From RFSX01 sp964567435 (GTDB taxonomy: Bacteria > Bacteroidota > Bacteroidia > Chitinophagales > Saprospiraceae), in NCBI GenBank assembly GCA_964567435.1, contig CAZMMQ010000044.1, positions 1 to 29,579 on the forward strand: 29,579 nt of DNA, given 5' to 3'. Below the pieces are notes generated by a model. That model saw only the letters and a program-made list of their open reading frames with translations. It did not search any database and was not told where the DNA came from. Position 1 is the first letter of the stretch; each line of letters begins with the position of its first letter. Position numbers and translations under genes: made by a program. This document shows, one piece after another, positions 16,754 to 25,798 of this stretch.

Positions 16754-19700
16754 TTACTTCGCCCATATCGCACCTACACCAGCCTCCCATAGCTGCGCAT
16801 TATATTTTTTGATTCTCTTTTCTAGGGTTGTAGATTGTTTTTGTAGCTCAGCCCATTGTTGGTCCAGCTCCTGTCTTCTATCTCTTGATGGTTGATTGAC
16901 GCCTGGGAGATCGCTTTCGGTATGGTTAATCATGAACATGTAATGTGCCGTAAACTTATTGGGGAAGTTTTCTACATCATCATAGGCTTTAGATTTTCTT
17001 TGGACCATCTCTTCATCCCAAGCCTTCAGATCTTTGATTAAGGATTGTCCGTCTTTAATGAGTGACTCATGATCGGTCTTGTCCAACTGACTGATTATTT
17101 TATTTAATTGCTGGCGCTTATTGTACAGTGTATTTGTCCGCTTATGCATAGCAGTTAGATTGGCTTCCACTTCATTCATAAACTGATTATAGCCCTCATA
17201 ATCCAAATCTGTAGGATAAGTGGGATTAGGTAATATATTGAATGAACTTGGGTCAGATTCGTCTCCGATCTTAAGAGTGGCGCTATATTCACCAGGGATG
17301 GCCTTATGACCTCTAAAGCTGGCCTCTATATAGGTGTCAGGAATACCTGGCATGATACTATATCTGGTATCCCATACATATCTATTCAACCCCTTTTGTT
17401 TTGAGAGGGTATCCATAGGTGGTGGTCCTCCATCCCATCTGCGATAAGACTTATCTTTTTTAGATGTCAAGGTATTGACCACTTGACCTTTGGCATCTTT
17501 GATTTCTATAATGACATCTATTGAGTCAGGTACTTCTGGCAGCTGATAATAGATGACGACGCCTGAGGCTGGATTGACACCATTTAATATATTTGTTCCT
17601 TTAGACTTATTTCCATTTAATGGACTGCTGCTGTTGTTGATATAAATGTCTTCGGGTTGGAACAGTTTGATATCTTTTTCATTTTCATCATGCTGTCTCA
17701 GCAATCCCATATCATCCAATACCCAGAATGAGCGACCAGAAGTAGCGATGGCCATATCATCATGTCTGATGATGATGTCTAAGACGGGTGTAATAGGTAA
17801 ATTAAGTTGTAGAGGTTCCCATTGCTTGCCACCATTCCAAGATGCATAGATGCCTGTTTCTGTGCCTGCGAATAATAGATCCTTCCTTTTGTCATCTTCT
17901 CTCACCACACGGGTAAAGGCACCATCTGGAATGCCTTTGGATATATTTGTCCAGGTCTTACCATAATTTGTGGATTTATATAGTGCTGGTGTTTTATCAT
18001 TGAACTTATATCTCGTCGTGGCAATATAGACAGTACCCGCATCATGTGGTGATACATCAATCGCATTGATCAGACATTCTTTAAGTCCAGCTGGTGTGAT
18101 GTTGTGCCAATTGCCTCCATTATCTCTAGTCACATGCACGAGCCCGTCATCACTGCCAGTATATATCGTGCCTGCCTCATGAGGAGACTCGGCTATATAA
18201 CTAAGTGTCCCATAATTCTCAGCACCCACAGCTTCATTTGTGTAGGGCCCACCGCCATTACCTTGTTTGTCGTCCTGATTTCTGGTCAGGTCAGGTGAAG
18301 CCTCTTCCCAGCTTTGTCCCAGGTCACGCGTTCTTAGTAAATACTGAGCGCCATGATAGAAGGTATTAGGCTCATGTTGTGATTTTATAATTGGCGCATT
18401 CCAATTGAATAGATATTTCATCTCACGAGCTTCCATTCCCAGATATTGGATAGGCGCCGCCATGATCTGAGATCCAGCATCCGCTTTGGTGTTGAGTGCT
18501 TCTATAGTGCCTAGATATGAGCCACCCATAACCACTTCAGGATTATCTGGGTCAAAAGCCAGGAAGGCACTCTCCCCACCTGCAGAGGCTTTCCAGTTTT
18601 GTGCAGTAATAGCACGACCACTGATAGATCGATGTTCTATAGCTATAGAACTGTTGTCTTGTTGACCACCATAGATGCGATAGGGAAAACTATTATCTAC
18701 ATTGATTCTGTAGAACTGCGCCGTGGGCATATTGGCTTGTGTAGACCATGACTTACCTTGATTAAAGCTAATAGCCGCACCGCCATCATTAGAAATACAA
18801 AGGTTATTAGAATTATCTGGATTAATCCACAGATCATGATAATCACCATGGGTACCTGTAACCCTTGACCAAGATTTTCCGCCATCTATAGATTTGAGCG
18901 CAGGAGCACTAAGAACATAGATCAAGTTTTCATTATTGGGATCTACAAAAACTTCTATGTAGTACCAGGCTCGTTGGGTTAGTCTATTGTCACCACTTAC
19001 CTTAGACCATTTGTCACCACCATTATTGGACACAAATAATCCACTTTTATCTTTCTGAGTGTCGCTTTCTATCAAGGCATAGACTTTATCAGGATNNNNN
19101 NNNNNNNNNNNNNNNNNNNNNNNNNNNNNNNNNNNNNNNNNNNNNNNNNNNNNNNNNNNNNNNNNNNNNNNNNNNNNNNNNNNNNNNNNNNNNNNCCACT
19201 TTTATCTTTCTGAGTGTCGCTTTCTATCAAGGCATAGACTTTATCAGGATTAGACCTGGAGACAGCAATGGCCATTTTACCTTTTTCTTTAGGGAGCCCT
19301 TTATGTATTTTATTCCATGTCTTGCCAGCGTCCGTACTTTTATACAGGCCACTGCCTTCACCCCCACTAATCACTTTCCATGGCACTCTTTGGTGCTCCC
19401 ACATGGCTGCATATAAGACATCTGGATTAGTCATATCCATGCTCAGCTCAGAGCAACCGGTGCTTTCATTTACGAATAGCATATTGTTCCATGATGCGCC
19501 ACCATCTGTCGATTTGAATATGCCTCTCTCTTTATTAGGTCCATATAGAGCACCTTGGGCCGCCACATATACGATATCAGGATTTGTAGGGTGGATAATG
19601 ACTCTGGAGATATGCTGAGTCTCTGTCAAACCTAAATGTTTCCAGGTCTTACCACCATTAGTGGACTTGTATACACCGTCACCATGAGAAGTCATCACGC

Positions 19701-20061
19701 CTCTGGGTGCATGCTCACCCATGCCCACATAGACGATGTTAGGATGTGTTTCTGAGACAGCAACAGCACCAACTGATCCAGTCTTAAAATAGCCGTCCGA
19801 TATGTTTTTCCAGTGTTGGCCTGCATCTGCTGTCTTCCATAATCCGCCGCCGGTGGTCCCCATATAATAAGTCAATGGATTACCCACCACGCCACTAGAG
19901 CCTACAGATCGCCCACCTCTGAAAGGTCCTATATTTCTGTACTTGACTGATTGGTAAAAGCTGTCAGCAGTCATAGCCTTAGGGGAAGAAAGTGTTTTAT
20001 TCTGACTGTAGCCTGTGGAAAGCCAGATAAAGAACAGGCAAAGAGTGGTCAACGTTTTCAT
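16754..20061 (-). CDS. BNR/sortilin-like beta-propeller exported protein (gene interrupted by scaffold gap)
   Basis: Two fragments of one gene flank a run of 100 N. The 55 bases on either side of the N run are identical. Merging them removes 155 bp and leaves 3153 bp, exactly 1051 codons with one stop, so the intact product is about 1050 residues. The N-terminus is a signal peptide (ending TGYSQ). About eleven BNR/Asp-box motifs of the S-x-D-x-G-x-x-W type follow (KSTNGGKTW, KSTDGGASW, KSIDGGKSW, RTRDLGQSW and others), forming one or two propellers of the VPS10/sortilin kind. After about residue 720 come beta domains (WDTRYSIMPGIP) and a C-terminal coiled-coil-like helical region rich in Gln and Lys. 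Bacteroidota homologues are often called glycosyl hydrolases, but no catalytic residues can be assigned here. It sits 63 bp after the regulator gene. Confidence 0.85.
19041..19250. other. scaffold gap with duplicated 55-bp contig ends
   Basis: 19041-19095 and 19196-19250 are identical over all 55 bases and flank exactly 100 N (19096-19195). This is the signature of two contigs joined by a scaffolder although they already overlap by one k-mer of 55. It is not a biological repeat. Confidence 0.93.
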
Positions 20062-20124
20062 GTATCTTATTTATTTGGTTAATATAAGAAGCCCTTAATT
20101 AATTATTGCTAAAATGATTCGGTC

Positions 20125-21144
20125 TTACTCATAATAAACTCCCATTAACTTTTCCACTCGATTCTTAAAGTACTTGAAATCGTTCTCCATTTTCATAAAA
20201 AATAATTCGCGGTATTGATATCCTTCGTTTGATATAAGAACAGACCTCTTTTTTAATCTATCTATCCAGTCCTTCGAAAACTGAAAAAAGGGTTTGTTGT
20301 GACTGACAATAAATTGAGGGTAATCATAGCCTAAGAAAGTGGATTTCACGTTGGCAGAATCAAACTGGACGATATTAAGATAATTGCCAAAATCATTGAG
20401 GTAAATTTTGATTTCAGAACCGCTTACTTCAGTTCCTTTGATTGACTTCACACCCGATATACTAATATTCTTGAGATGGATAATCAGATTCTCTATGTCA
20501 TTAATCAGTTGGTTAATATAACTTCCTTCCTTGAATGCTCTAATGGTGATACAGAATATAATCTGTTGGAAAAGATTATTCAACATATTGCTATTCCATA
20601 TTTCGGTTACACTATTGCTATAATAATTTTGCAAGATATCTTCTCTGATAGCTTTGGCTTCTTGCTCATACTCAGACACAGAGCCAATACTCAAATGCAC
20701 ATCATCCCAATGCAAATGCTTCCATACGGATATCATAAAATTAAAAATGTACTTATGACCAAAGTAATAGAAGATGGGCAGCTCATTGGCCAGATAAGTG
20801 AGTTTAACCTGTTCTGATTCTTTAAGATCTTTTACGGGTTTAAAAAACTTCACATACTGATCTATAAAACTATCCAGTGAGGACTTTTCTTTATGCACAA
20901 ACGGATGAAAGAATGAAATGAATTTGTCACTCCTAAATGTCGCATCCAAAGAAATATTATAGTGATCACACAGGGTGATAATTTCACTAATTGGCATAGC
21001 CGTTTCACCGTTCATTCTTTTATAGGCCGCTCCTTTCTTGATACCCAAGAGGTTCATGACTTCATAGATGATTTTACTGTCCTTAGTATTTCGCTTTGAT
21101 AGGACATCAAACAGCTTTTGCTGGTAGTTGTATGGATTGCTCAT
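20125..21144 (-). CDS. helix-turn-helix regulator with long C-terminal domain
   Basis: A 339-residue protein when started at the ATG at 21144. A start at 21189 would add 15 residues (MTCLHIVDNLSNFLH) that look like leader. The first 70 residues carry an XRE-like helix-turn-helix: IIYEVMNLLGIKKGAAYKR, then a linker, then ISEIITLCDHYNISLD. The remaining 270 residues are mostly helical with many aromatics and no recognised domain; similar Bacteroidota proteins pair a HTH with such a sensor or dimerisation region. No membrane segment is visible. It lies upstream of the BNR and OmpA-family genes on the same strand with short gaps (63 and 50 bp), so it may regulate them, which is inference. A 17-base motif occurs just upstream (21208-21224), with an inverted second copy at 21392-21408. 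Confidence 0.65.
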   Translation of the reverse strand: MSNPYNYQQKLFDVLSKRNTKDSKIIYEVMNLLGIKKGAAYKRMNGETAMPISEIITLCDHYNISLDATFRSDKFISFFHPFVHKEKSSLDSFIDQYVKFFKPVKDLKESEQVKLTYLANELPIFYYFGHKYIFNFMISVWKHLHWDDVHLSIGSVSEYEQEAKAIREDILQNYYSNSVTEIWNSNMLNNLFQQIIFCITIRAFKEGSYINQLINDIENLIIHLKNISISGVKSIKGTEVSGSEIKIYLNDFGNYLNIVQFDSANVKSTFLGYDYPQFIVSHNKPFFQFSKDWIDRLKKRSVLISNEGYQYRELFFMKMENDFKYFKNRVEKLMGVYYE

Positions 21145-21207
21145 ATGTAAGAAGTTACTTAGATTGTCTACAATATGTAAACAAGTCACGAGAATCCAGT
21201 AATAAAA

Positions 21208-21408
21208 TTCGACAATTGTAACAAAACCATCTCCAATTCTATCATATGAACCAATTATGGAACTATACCGACGCTATTTTAGACTCATACAAAGTATTTA
21301 GAACACTTGAAAAAACTCATTTTTATAATAATATCAGTGGTTTGGGCCATGAAAAGTTACACTCATAGAGTCTACACACCTTCTGCCCAGGTTGTTACAA
21401 TTGTAGAA
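21208..21408. promoter_or_regulatory. inverted pair of a 17-base motif upstream of the HTH regulator
   Basis: TTGTTACAATTGTAGAA at 21392-21408 (plus) and TTGTTACAATTGTCGAA on the minus strand at 21224-21208 match at 16 of 17 positions. The core ACAATTGT is itself palindromic. The copies are 167 bp apart and point toward each other. The proximal copy is 64 bp before the chosen regulator start, a fitting place for an autoregulatory operator. Confidence 0.35.
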
Positions 21409-21783
21409 ACAAAGGAGAATTAAAAGTAGGTGTAGATATGACGTCAGAGTCACCCTATCATAAGTTTAGTTTCCCTTGGGTTTGTAGCTGGTAATAGAGA
21501 GACTAACGTATACGCCTACACACAAAATTAGACTGCATGCGTAATCATCTTACTCTCTATACAATATGTACTTTCAATTAAGTGATGCCAAGAAGAAAGG
21601 CATGATAAATTGTATTCTAGAACCCTCTTTTGTGTTAGTAAGCAAGAGAATCAATTGTCCATTAATTTTGAATATGGAATGAGTTTTAATATAACAGAGT
21701 ATCGAGCACTATATCTTATTAGGATTGACTTATCTGTTTTCTCTTACTCAGGATTCATTATTGCAGTTACCTCAATCATGTAA

Positions 21784-21817
21784 GTAAAAAAATACAAGTG
21801 CCCATATGGGACACCTG
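21784..21817 (-). terminator. rho-independent terminator after the outer-membrane protein gene
   Basis: On the minus strand CAGGTGTCCCAT pairs with ATGGGCACTTG, leaving one unpaired T in the first arm, and is followed by TATTTTTTTAC. The hairpin is 21795-21817 with the T run at 21785-21794. It lies about 70 bases after the stop of the gene ending at 21885. Confidence 0.75.
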
Positions 21818-21884
21818 CATTTTCTGCTTTGGAATAAAAGAAGGAATTGATAAGGATGTAGTTGTCTAGAATGTGATAAAACTT

Positions 21885-22535
21885 TTAGATAAAAAAAGAA
21901 GCAGACAACTCAATATATTTGGCATTGCGGCCAATCTCCAAAGGAATTCCTTCAAAATAATATCCATCGCTGACGTCTTGGAAGATATACGTATGTCGCA
22001 AGTCCAAATGTATATGATTATTAAGTTTATATCCCAGGAGAAAATTAAATCCAGTATTGTATTTTCTACTATTAAGTTCTAGTGTGTTAGTAACTGAGGA
22101 TAGTTCTTCAAATTCTGATAGGTTCCATATGAGCTCAGGACCCGCTCCCAGTTTTATGTTTTTAAGAAAAACGCCTGCCATTACTGAGCTTCTTAAAGAT
22201 TTAGACTTATTGGAATAAAGGGTTGCAGGATCTAAGATAGTACCACGGGCACCATAGGCCTCCACAGCAAAAGATTGACCACTTGTCATATACCCAGCTT
22301 CTGACATAATGAAAATTTTTTCATTTTGATTCATCATTGTGAGGGCTATTCCAAGGCGAGGCTCCGCACTGACAAAACCAAGTTGAAGCGCTTTCGTAAG
22401 AGATGATTCTACATATGATTCTGATGCTGCTGATGTATATGACACCCCATAGAAAGTTTTGATTCCAAACCTTGTTTGCGCTGTTGCCAGAGAAGCCAGG
22501 CATAGAAATGCCAGAATGAAAAATATGTTCTTCAT
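21885..22535 (-). CDS. probable outer-membrane beta-barrel protein
   Basis: A 216-residue exported protein with a signal peptide (MKNIFFILAFLCLASLATAQ). The mature sequence shows the alternating pattern of an outer-membrane barrel: RFGIKTFYGVSY, LGFVSAEPRLGIALT, KIFIMSEAGYM, MAGVFLKNIKLGAGPEL, FNFLLGYKLN, IHLDLRHTYIF. It finishes with YIELSASFFI, close to the terminal aromatic signal recognised by the BAM complex. Length and pattern suggest eight strands, as in the porin-family/OMP_b-brl group of Bacteroidota. No enzymatic motif is seen and the role is unknown. It is a single-gene unit: a terminator lies downstream, and a 400-bp non-coding stretch with a bulged hairpin in its leader lies upstream. 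Confidence 0.75.
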   Translation of the reverse strand: MKNIFFILAFLCLASLATAQTRFGIKTFYGVSYTSAASESYVESSLTKALQLGFVSAEPRLGIALTMMNQNEKIFIMSEAGYMTSGQSFAVEAYGARGTILDPATLYSNKSKSLRSSVMAGVFLKNIKLGAGPELIWNLSEFEELSSVTNTLELNSRKYNTGFNFLLGYKLNNHIHLDLRHTYIFQDVSDGYYFEGIPLEIGRNAKYIELSASFFI

Positions 22536-22936
22536 TTTATTAGATTTAATTAGTCATTAAATAAACAGGCAACTCAAAACTCTTGATTAAGGAAGTTGTT
22601 TGATTGCCTATTTTAAGTGTAGAGTAACGTCAGACAGTTAGCTTTTGACTTTAGTAATGTTGTATAATTAATGCAATTGAGAGACAAAATATTATAATCG
22701 AAATCATAAATTGTTGTCAGGAAATCTAGATATAATTTTTCCTTTCAGCACCTATACTATATCGAAAGATATGTCGTTATAGTAAGCTTTTCTGTTGCAA
22801 AAGTGATACTACTCCTTGAACTGAAGGGCGCAGGGACAACCTGGACAGTCAGTCGTCATGACTTTTTATGAGATTACGAGGCATATTTCTCATCTAAGTT
22901 TTGCTTTATTTAATCCTTTTAAATCACCTTTGTACC
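22536..22936. other. divergent intergenic region, 401 bp
   Basis: Apart from the leader hairpin, the only candidate signal is on the plus strand: TTTTG (22899-22903), 21 bases, then CACCTTTG (22925-22932). This is one base off the -7 consensus and only 4 bases before the ATG at 22937. No coding stretch or RNA gene is recognised. Confidence 0.4.
22567..22609. other. bulged hairpin in the leader of the outer-membrane protein gene
   Basis: AGGCAACTCAAAAC (22567-22580) can pair with GTTGTTTGATTGCCT (22595-22609), leaving two single-base bulges and a 14-base loop. It lies 31-75 bases before the minus-strand start at 22535, so it would form in the 5' untranslated RNA. No T run follows in the minus direction that would make it a terminator for an upstream gene. 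Confidence 0.35.
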
Positions 22937-23938
22937 ATGAGAAAGTTTCTGTTATATATTCTGCCTGCACTAACCTTGACAGGCTTCTTGTGGTCATGTA
23001 AAGGAGACCAGCAGGTAAGTACGGTTACTGTAGAGGATTCTGAGAAGTTGTCCAATCAGATAGAGAAGGAGTTAGATAACCCAGAACTGTACTATCAGCG
23101 GGCCCAGATATATCATAAGGAAGAATCATATGATCAATCCATCCTTGATTTGCAGCAGGCGATTGCCTTAGACTCCCTTAAGCCGGAGTATTATCACTTG
23201 TTGGCAGATAATTTGATGGATTATTATAGATCAAAAGATGCTCTTATCACTATGGTGAGAGCGGCTAAGTTGTTTCCAGAACGTATACCTACACTGCTCA
23301 AACTGTCTGAGACACAGCTTATCCTTAAGATGTATGAACCGTCATTGGAAACGGTAGCTCGAATATTTAGTGTAGATCCCAATCATCCAGAGGGCCACTT
23401 CATGATGGGTATGAACTTCAGAGGAATGGGAGAAGCAGACAGAGCAATTAATGCTTTTCAAACCGTCACAGAAATGGATCCCGAAAATCTTGATGCTTGG
23501 TTGTTTACAGCAGATTTGTTGTACGAGAAGGACTTGGCTATCGCAAAAGACTATTATGAAGCGGCACTTAATCTGGCGCCGGATGATCCTAGTGCACTGC
23601 ATTCTATGGCTTTCTACTTACAAAACAATGGTAATGATGCCAAAGCCATTGAATTATACAAGCAGATTGTAACCAATGATAGGAATTATACAGACGCCTA
23701 CCTCAATATGGGCATCCTATATATGTCTATGGATTCACTAGAAGTCGCGAAGGAACAATTTAATATAATGGCAGGTGTCTCTCCAACCAATCACTTGCCT
23801 TATTTCTACAGAGGACTGATACATGAGGCTCAAGGAAATCTTGTTGAAGCACGCAGAGATTTGCAAAATTGTATTAATCTAAAAGATGATTTTGACAGAG
23901 CTCGCAAAGCACTATTTAGAGTAAATGAAAGCGGATAG
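22937..23938 (+). CDS. TPR-repeat lipoprotein
   Basis: A 333-residue protein. The lipoprotein signal MRKFLLYILPALTLTGFLW runs into SC, giving Cys21 as the lipid site (lipobox LWSC). From about residue 45 to the end lie roughly eight tetratricopeptide repeats. Canonical positions are visible in PELYYQRAQIYHKEESYDQSI, PEGHFMMGMNFRGMGEADRA, PSALHSMAFYLQNNGNDAKA and YTDAYLNMGILYMSMDSLEVA. TPR lipoproteins act as protein-protein scaffolds at the inner or outer membrane, and the partner here is unknown. The frame could start at the TTG at 22901, but the 12 extra residues would precede a complete lipoprotein signal, so the ATG is chosen. It converges with the choice-of-anchor-V gene. Confidence 0.82.
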   Translation: MRKFLLYILPALTLTGFLWSCKGDQQVSTVTVEDSEKLSNQIEKELDNPELYYQRAQIYHKEESYDQSILDLQQAIALDSLKPEYYHLLADNLMDYYRSKDALITMVRAAKLFPERIPTLLKLSETQLILKMYEPSLETVARIFSVDPNHPEGHFMMGMNFRGMGEADRAINAFQTVTEMDPENLDAWLFTADLLYEKDLAIAKDYYEAALNLAPDDPSALHSMAFYLQNNGNDAKAIELYKQIVTNDRNYTDAYLNMGILYMSMDSLEVAKEQFNIMAGVSPTNHLPYFYRGLIHEAQGNLVEARRDLQNCINLKDDFDRARKALFRVNESG

Positions 23939-23971
23939 AAAGGGCTATAAAGAACCTGATTTCCTTTTTAT

Positions 23972-24012
23972 AAAAAAATTGAGAGAATCAAATTGGATCT
24001 GATTCTCTCAAT
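23972..24012 (-). terminator. rho-independent terminator of the choice-of-anchor-V gene
   Basis: ATTGAGAGAATC (23978-23989) and GATTCTCTCAAT (24001-24012) are perfect 12-bp inverted arms with an 11-base loop. On the minus strand the hairpin is followed by TTTTTTTAT. The plus side has no T run, so it serves the minus-strand gene. A second small hairpin (TCCTCA-AG-TGAGGA, 24018-24031) lies just before it. Confidence 0.88.
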
Positions 24013-24048
24013 AAGTGTCCTCAAGTGAGGATTGGTATAAATTAATTC

Positions 24049-24852
24049 TTACAACTTCTGTACACGTTCTCTGTATACGTTATTAGAATGATCAGTCACA
24101 AGTAGGGTGTAGGTGCCTGATGCCAAATGACTCATATCTATTTGATGAGCTGTTGTTGACAATACAAGTTTCCCTTGAGTATCTATGACTTGAGCAGACT
24201 GTAAATTCACTTCTGACGGTATAGTCAATGTTGTGGCTACAGGATTTGGATACACGGCAGTTGGTAGTGCTTTGACATCAGATACAGAAGAGGAATTGGC
24301 TTCAGAAAAAGTAAATGCATCATTTGTAGCACCATCACCAGCAGAACTGCCATTTCCGTTATTGGCTTGTCCTGATACATAGAAGGTCACATCGCCAGCA
24401 GAGTTGTCGGGAGCTGTCCATGTCATGGTCAGCGTATCAGAAGGTAATCGTCTATTGTGCTCTACATATTGGCGACCACCAATCATAATATCTCCAATAC
24501 CTGATTGAAAATCAGCAAAGGTATTAACAGCGTTTTCTGTGGCATCTTCTAGACAAACCATCTGGAATCCATAACCACCTGGCAATCCCGTTGTATTAAT
24601 CTTAAGCGTCAGGGTATAGGTTTCTGAAGGGATATATTCCGTCACTGCATTACCAGCATCGTCAAATAGGGCAACTGCCAAAGAAGGTGTAAATGCACCA
24701 GATGCATGACAACCAGGACGACTACAAGTCTGACCGCTTTCTCCAGGTGCACCAGTGGAACCCTGATTTCGTTGTGCACCAAAACCTCCCGAAAAAGAAG
24801 TCATCATAAAACCAACAGAGATGATAGAACAAAAAAGTAAATATTTTTTCAT
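24049..24852 (-). CDS. T9SS-secreted protein with choice-of-anchor-V/reelin-like domain and CX4CH motif
   Basis: A 267-residue exported protein. A signal peptide (about residues 1-26) is followed by GAPGESGQTCSRPGCHASG. Choice-of-anchor-V proteins usually have a GxPG...CxxCH stretch here; this one has Cys43, Cys48 and His49, a CX4CH spacing. The domain at about 55-185 (YTLTLKINTTGLPGGYGFQ, then DTLTMTWTAP, then VTFYVSGQANNGNG) matches the reelin-like beta sandwich of this group. Residues from about 192 (LPTAVYPNP to VQKL) are a type A T9SS sorting domain. Surface location through T9SS is therefore expected. The cysteine/histidine motif could bind haem c or a metal; with the altered spacing this is uncertain. 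It is followed by a strong terminator and appears monocistronic. Confidence 0.8.
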   Translation of the reverse strand: MKKYLLFCSIISVGFMMTSFSGGFGAQRNQGSTGAPGESGQTCSRPGCHASGAFTPSLAVALFDDAGNAVTEYIPSETYTLTLKINTTGLPGGYGFQMVCLEDATENAVNTFADFQSGIGDIMIGGRQYVEHNRRLPSDTLTMTWTAPDNSAGDVTFYVSGQANNGNGSSAGDGATNDAFTFSEANSSSVSDVKALPTAVYPNPVATTLTIPSEVNLQSAQVIDTQGKLVLSTTAHQIDMSHLASGTYTLLVTDHSNNVYRERVQKL

Positions 24853-25469
24853 GTATAAATAATTATATAATTAAATCTTATAACGGTAACAATTGCCTTG
24901 AAGCAAAACCGAACAAGTATAATTAAAATATATTATGATTTCAAAAGTTTAAATTTCTTAACTTAAATTAGATAACTATTGTAGTTATAATGTAACCTAA
25001 TGTCAAAACCCAATACTTCCTTCAATTAGTTTGGATGCTAATCAAAATGCTAGAAACTAAAGGCAAGTCACTGGAGCAATTGCAGTCAGAACTTTCAATA
25101 GAATGATAGAGTCGATAAAGTGTCTAATATTTCAATCCAATCATCGTAATTCACTTGCCATTCTACTGACGGGATACTAGTACTAATACCTCTGCAATTA
25201 GTAAGAATACCAATAGCAATGTTTAAGGCTAATTGGTATAAATATGGCTAGACTAGAAACAATGTAGATGATTCTCATAGTTCAGTGCACCAAATTGCGT
25301 TTTTCTTATTCCCGATATCTGGTTGTAGTACAGAATTTTTCATAATATATTACTGACTATGTCTATTTCTAAAAATTAGAATATAAATTATACATAAAGC
25401 AATCCTATTATTTTTGTTTATTAGCATCTTCTGCAACCCTGGAAAAGTTTCTTAGAATCTATCCTTGTA

Positions 25470-25496
25470 AGGCCGACACTGCTTCTGAGTCGGCTT
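25470..25496. repeat. 8-bp stem inverted repeat at the edge of a composition shift
   Basis: AGGCCGAC (25470-25477) pairs with GTCGGCTT (25489-25496) around an 11-base loop, with one G-T pair. No T run follows on either side, so it is not a standard terminator. It marks the left end of the more GC-rich stretch that carries the ORF at 25535. Confidence 0.5.
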
Positions 25497-25534
25497 CTGG
25501 AAAAATCGTCATAGATTATTGACATCTGCCCATT

Positions 25535-25798
25535 GTGCTACCCTATATGTTAGTTGAGCGAGAGTGCAGTTCCCAGTCTTTATCGAATGCTAGATTTGTC
25601 TTGACATCGGAATCATTCCACTTGGAAAGGAATTCTGAGTTAAAGCGGACGGCACCTTTGAGAAGCTTCTTGGGCCTTGAGGCTGGCCGTAATGATAAGC
25701 ATGATACAAATAGTACGGGTTTAACTTTGTCTGGACTATTCATAGTTTTTCTTGGGTTGTTTATTACTATGTATTTAAGTAGGAAACGAAAAACTTGA
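25535..25798 (+). CDS. doubtful small membrane protein
   Basis: An 87-residue open frame that I do not recognise. Residues 1-60 are polar and not protein-like in any familiar way (for example SFHLERNSELKRTAPLRS). Residues about 62-80 form one hydrophobic helix (LTLSGLFIVFLGLFITMYL), followed by SRKRKT, so a C-terminal membrane anchor with a cytoplasmic basic tail is possible. The opposite strand is also open for 66 codons over the same bases, which weakens the case for either. There is no ribosome binding site, no co-directional neighbour close by, and it lies within a composition anomaly in a long spacer. Confidence 0.22.
   Translation: MLPYMLVERECSSQSLSNARFVLTSESFHLERNSELKRTAPLRSFLGLEAGRNDKHDTNSTGLTLSGLFIVFLGLFITMYLSRKRKT

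Larger units (their letters stand above)
21190..21884. other. intergenic region, 695 bp
   Basis: It holds the 17-base motif pair and a minus-strand terminator at 21784-21817. Short open stretches exist, for example a 34-codon frame ending at 21783 and a 38-codon frame ending near 21682, but none has a convincing start, signal or family resemblance. No RNA gene is recognised. Confidence 0.5.

Noticed and set aside
19041..19250. 55-bp direct repeat flanking unknown sequence, as if an insertion element lay in the BNR gene
   Set aside because: Exactly 100 N, repeat length equal to a common assembly k-mer, and restored reading frame on merging all indicate a scaffolding artefact.
21438..21494. 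18-codon ATG frame preceded by an AGGAG-like stretch
   Set aside because: It is too short, has no recognisable features, and lies in a region with no other coding sign.
22901..22936. TTG start for the TPR lipoprotein
   Set aside because: The added 12 residues stand before a full lipoprotein signal beginning at the ATG at 22937.
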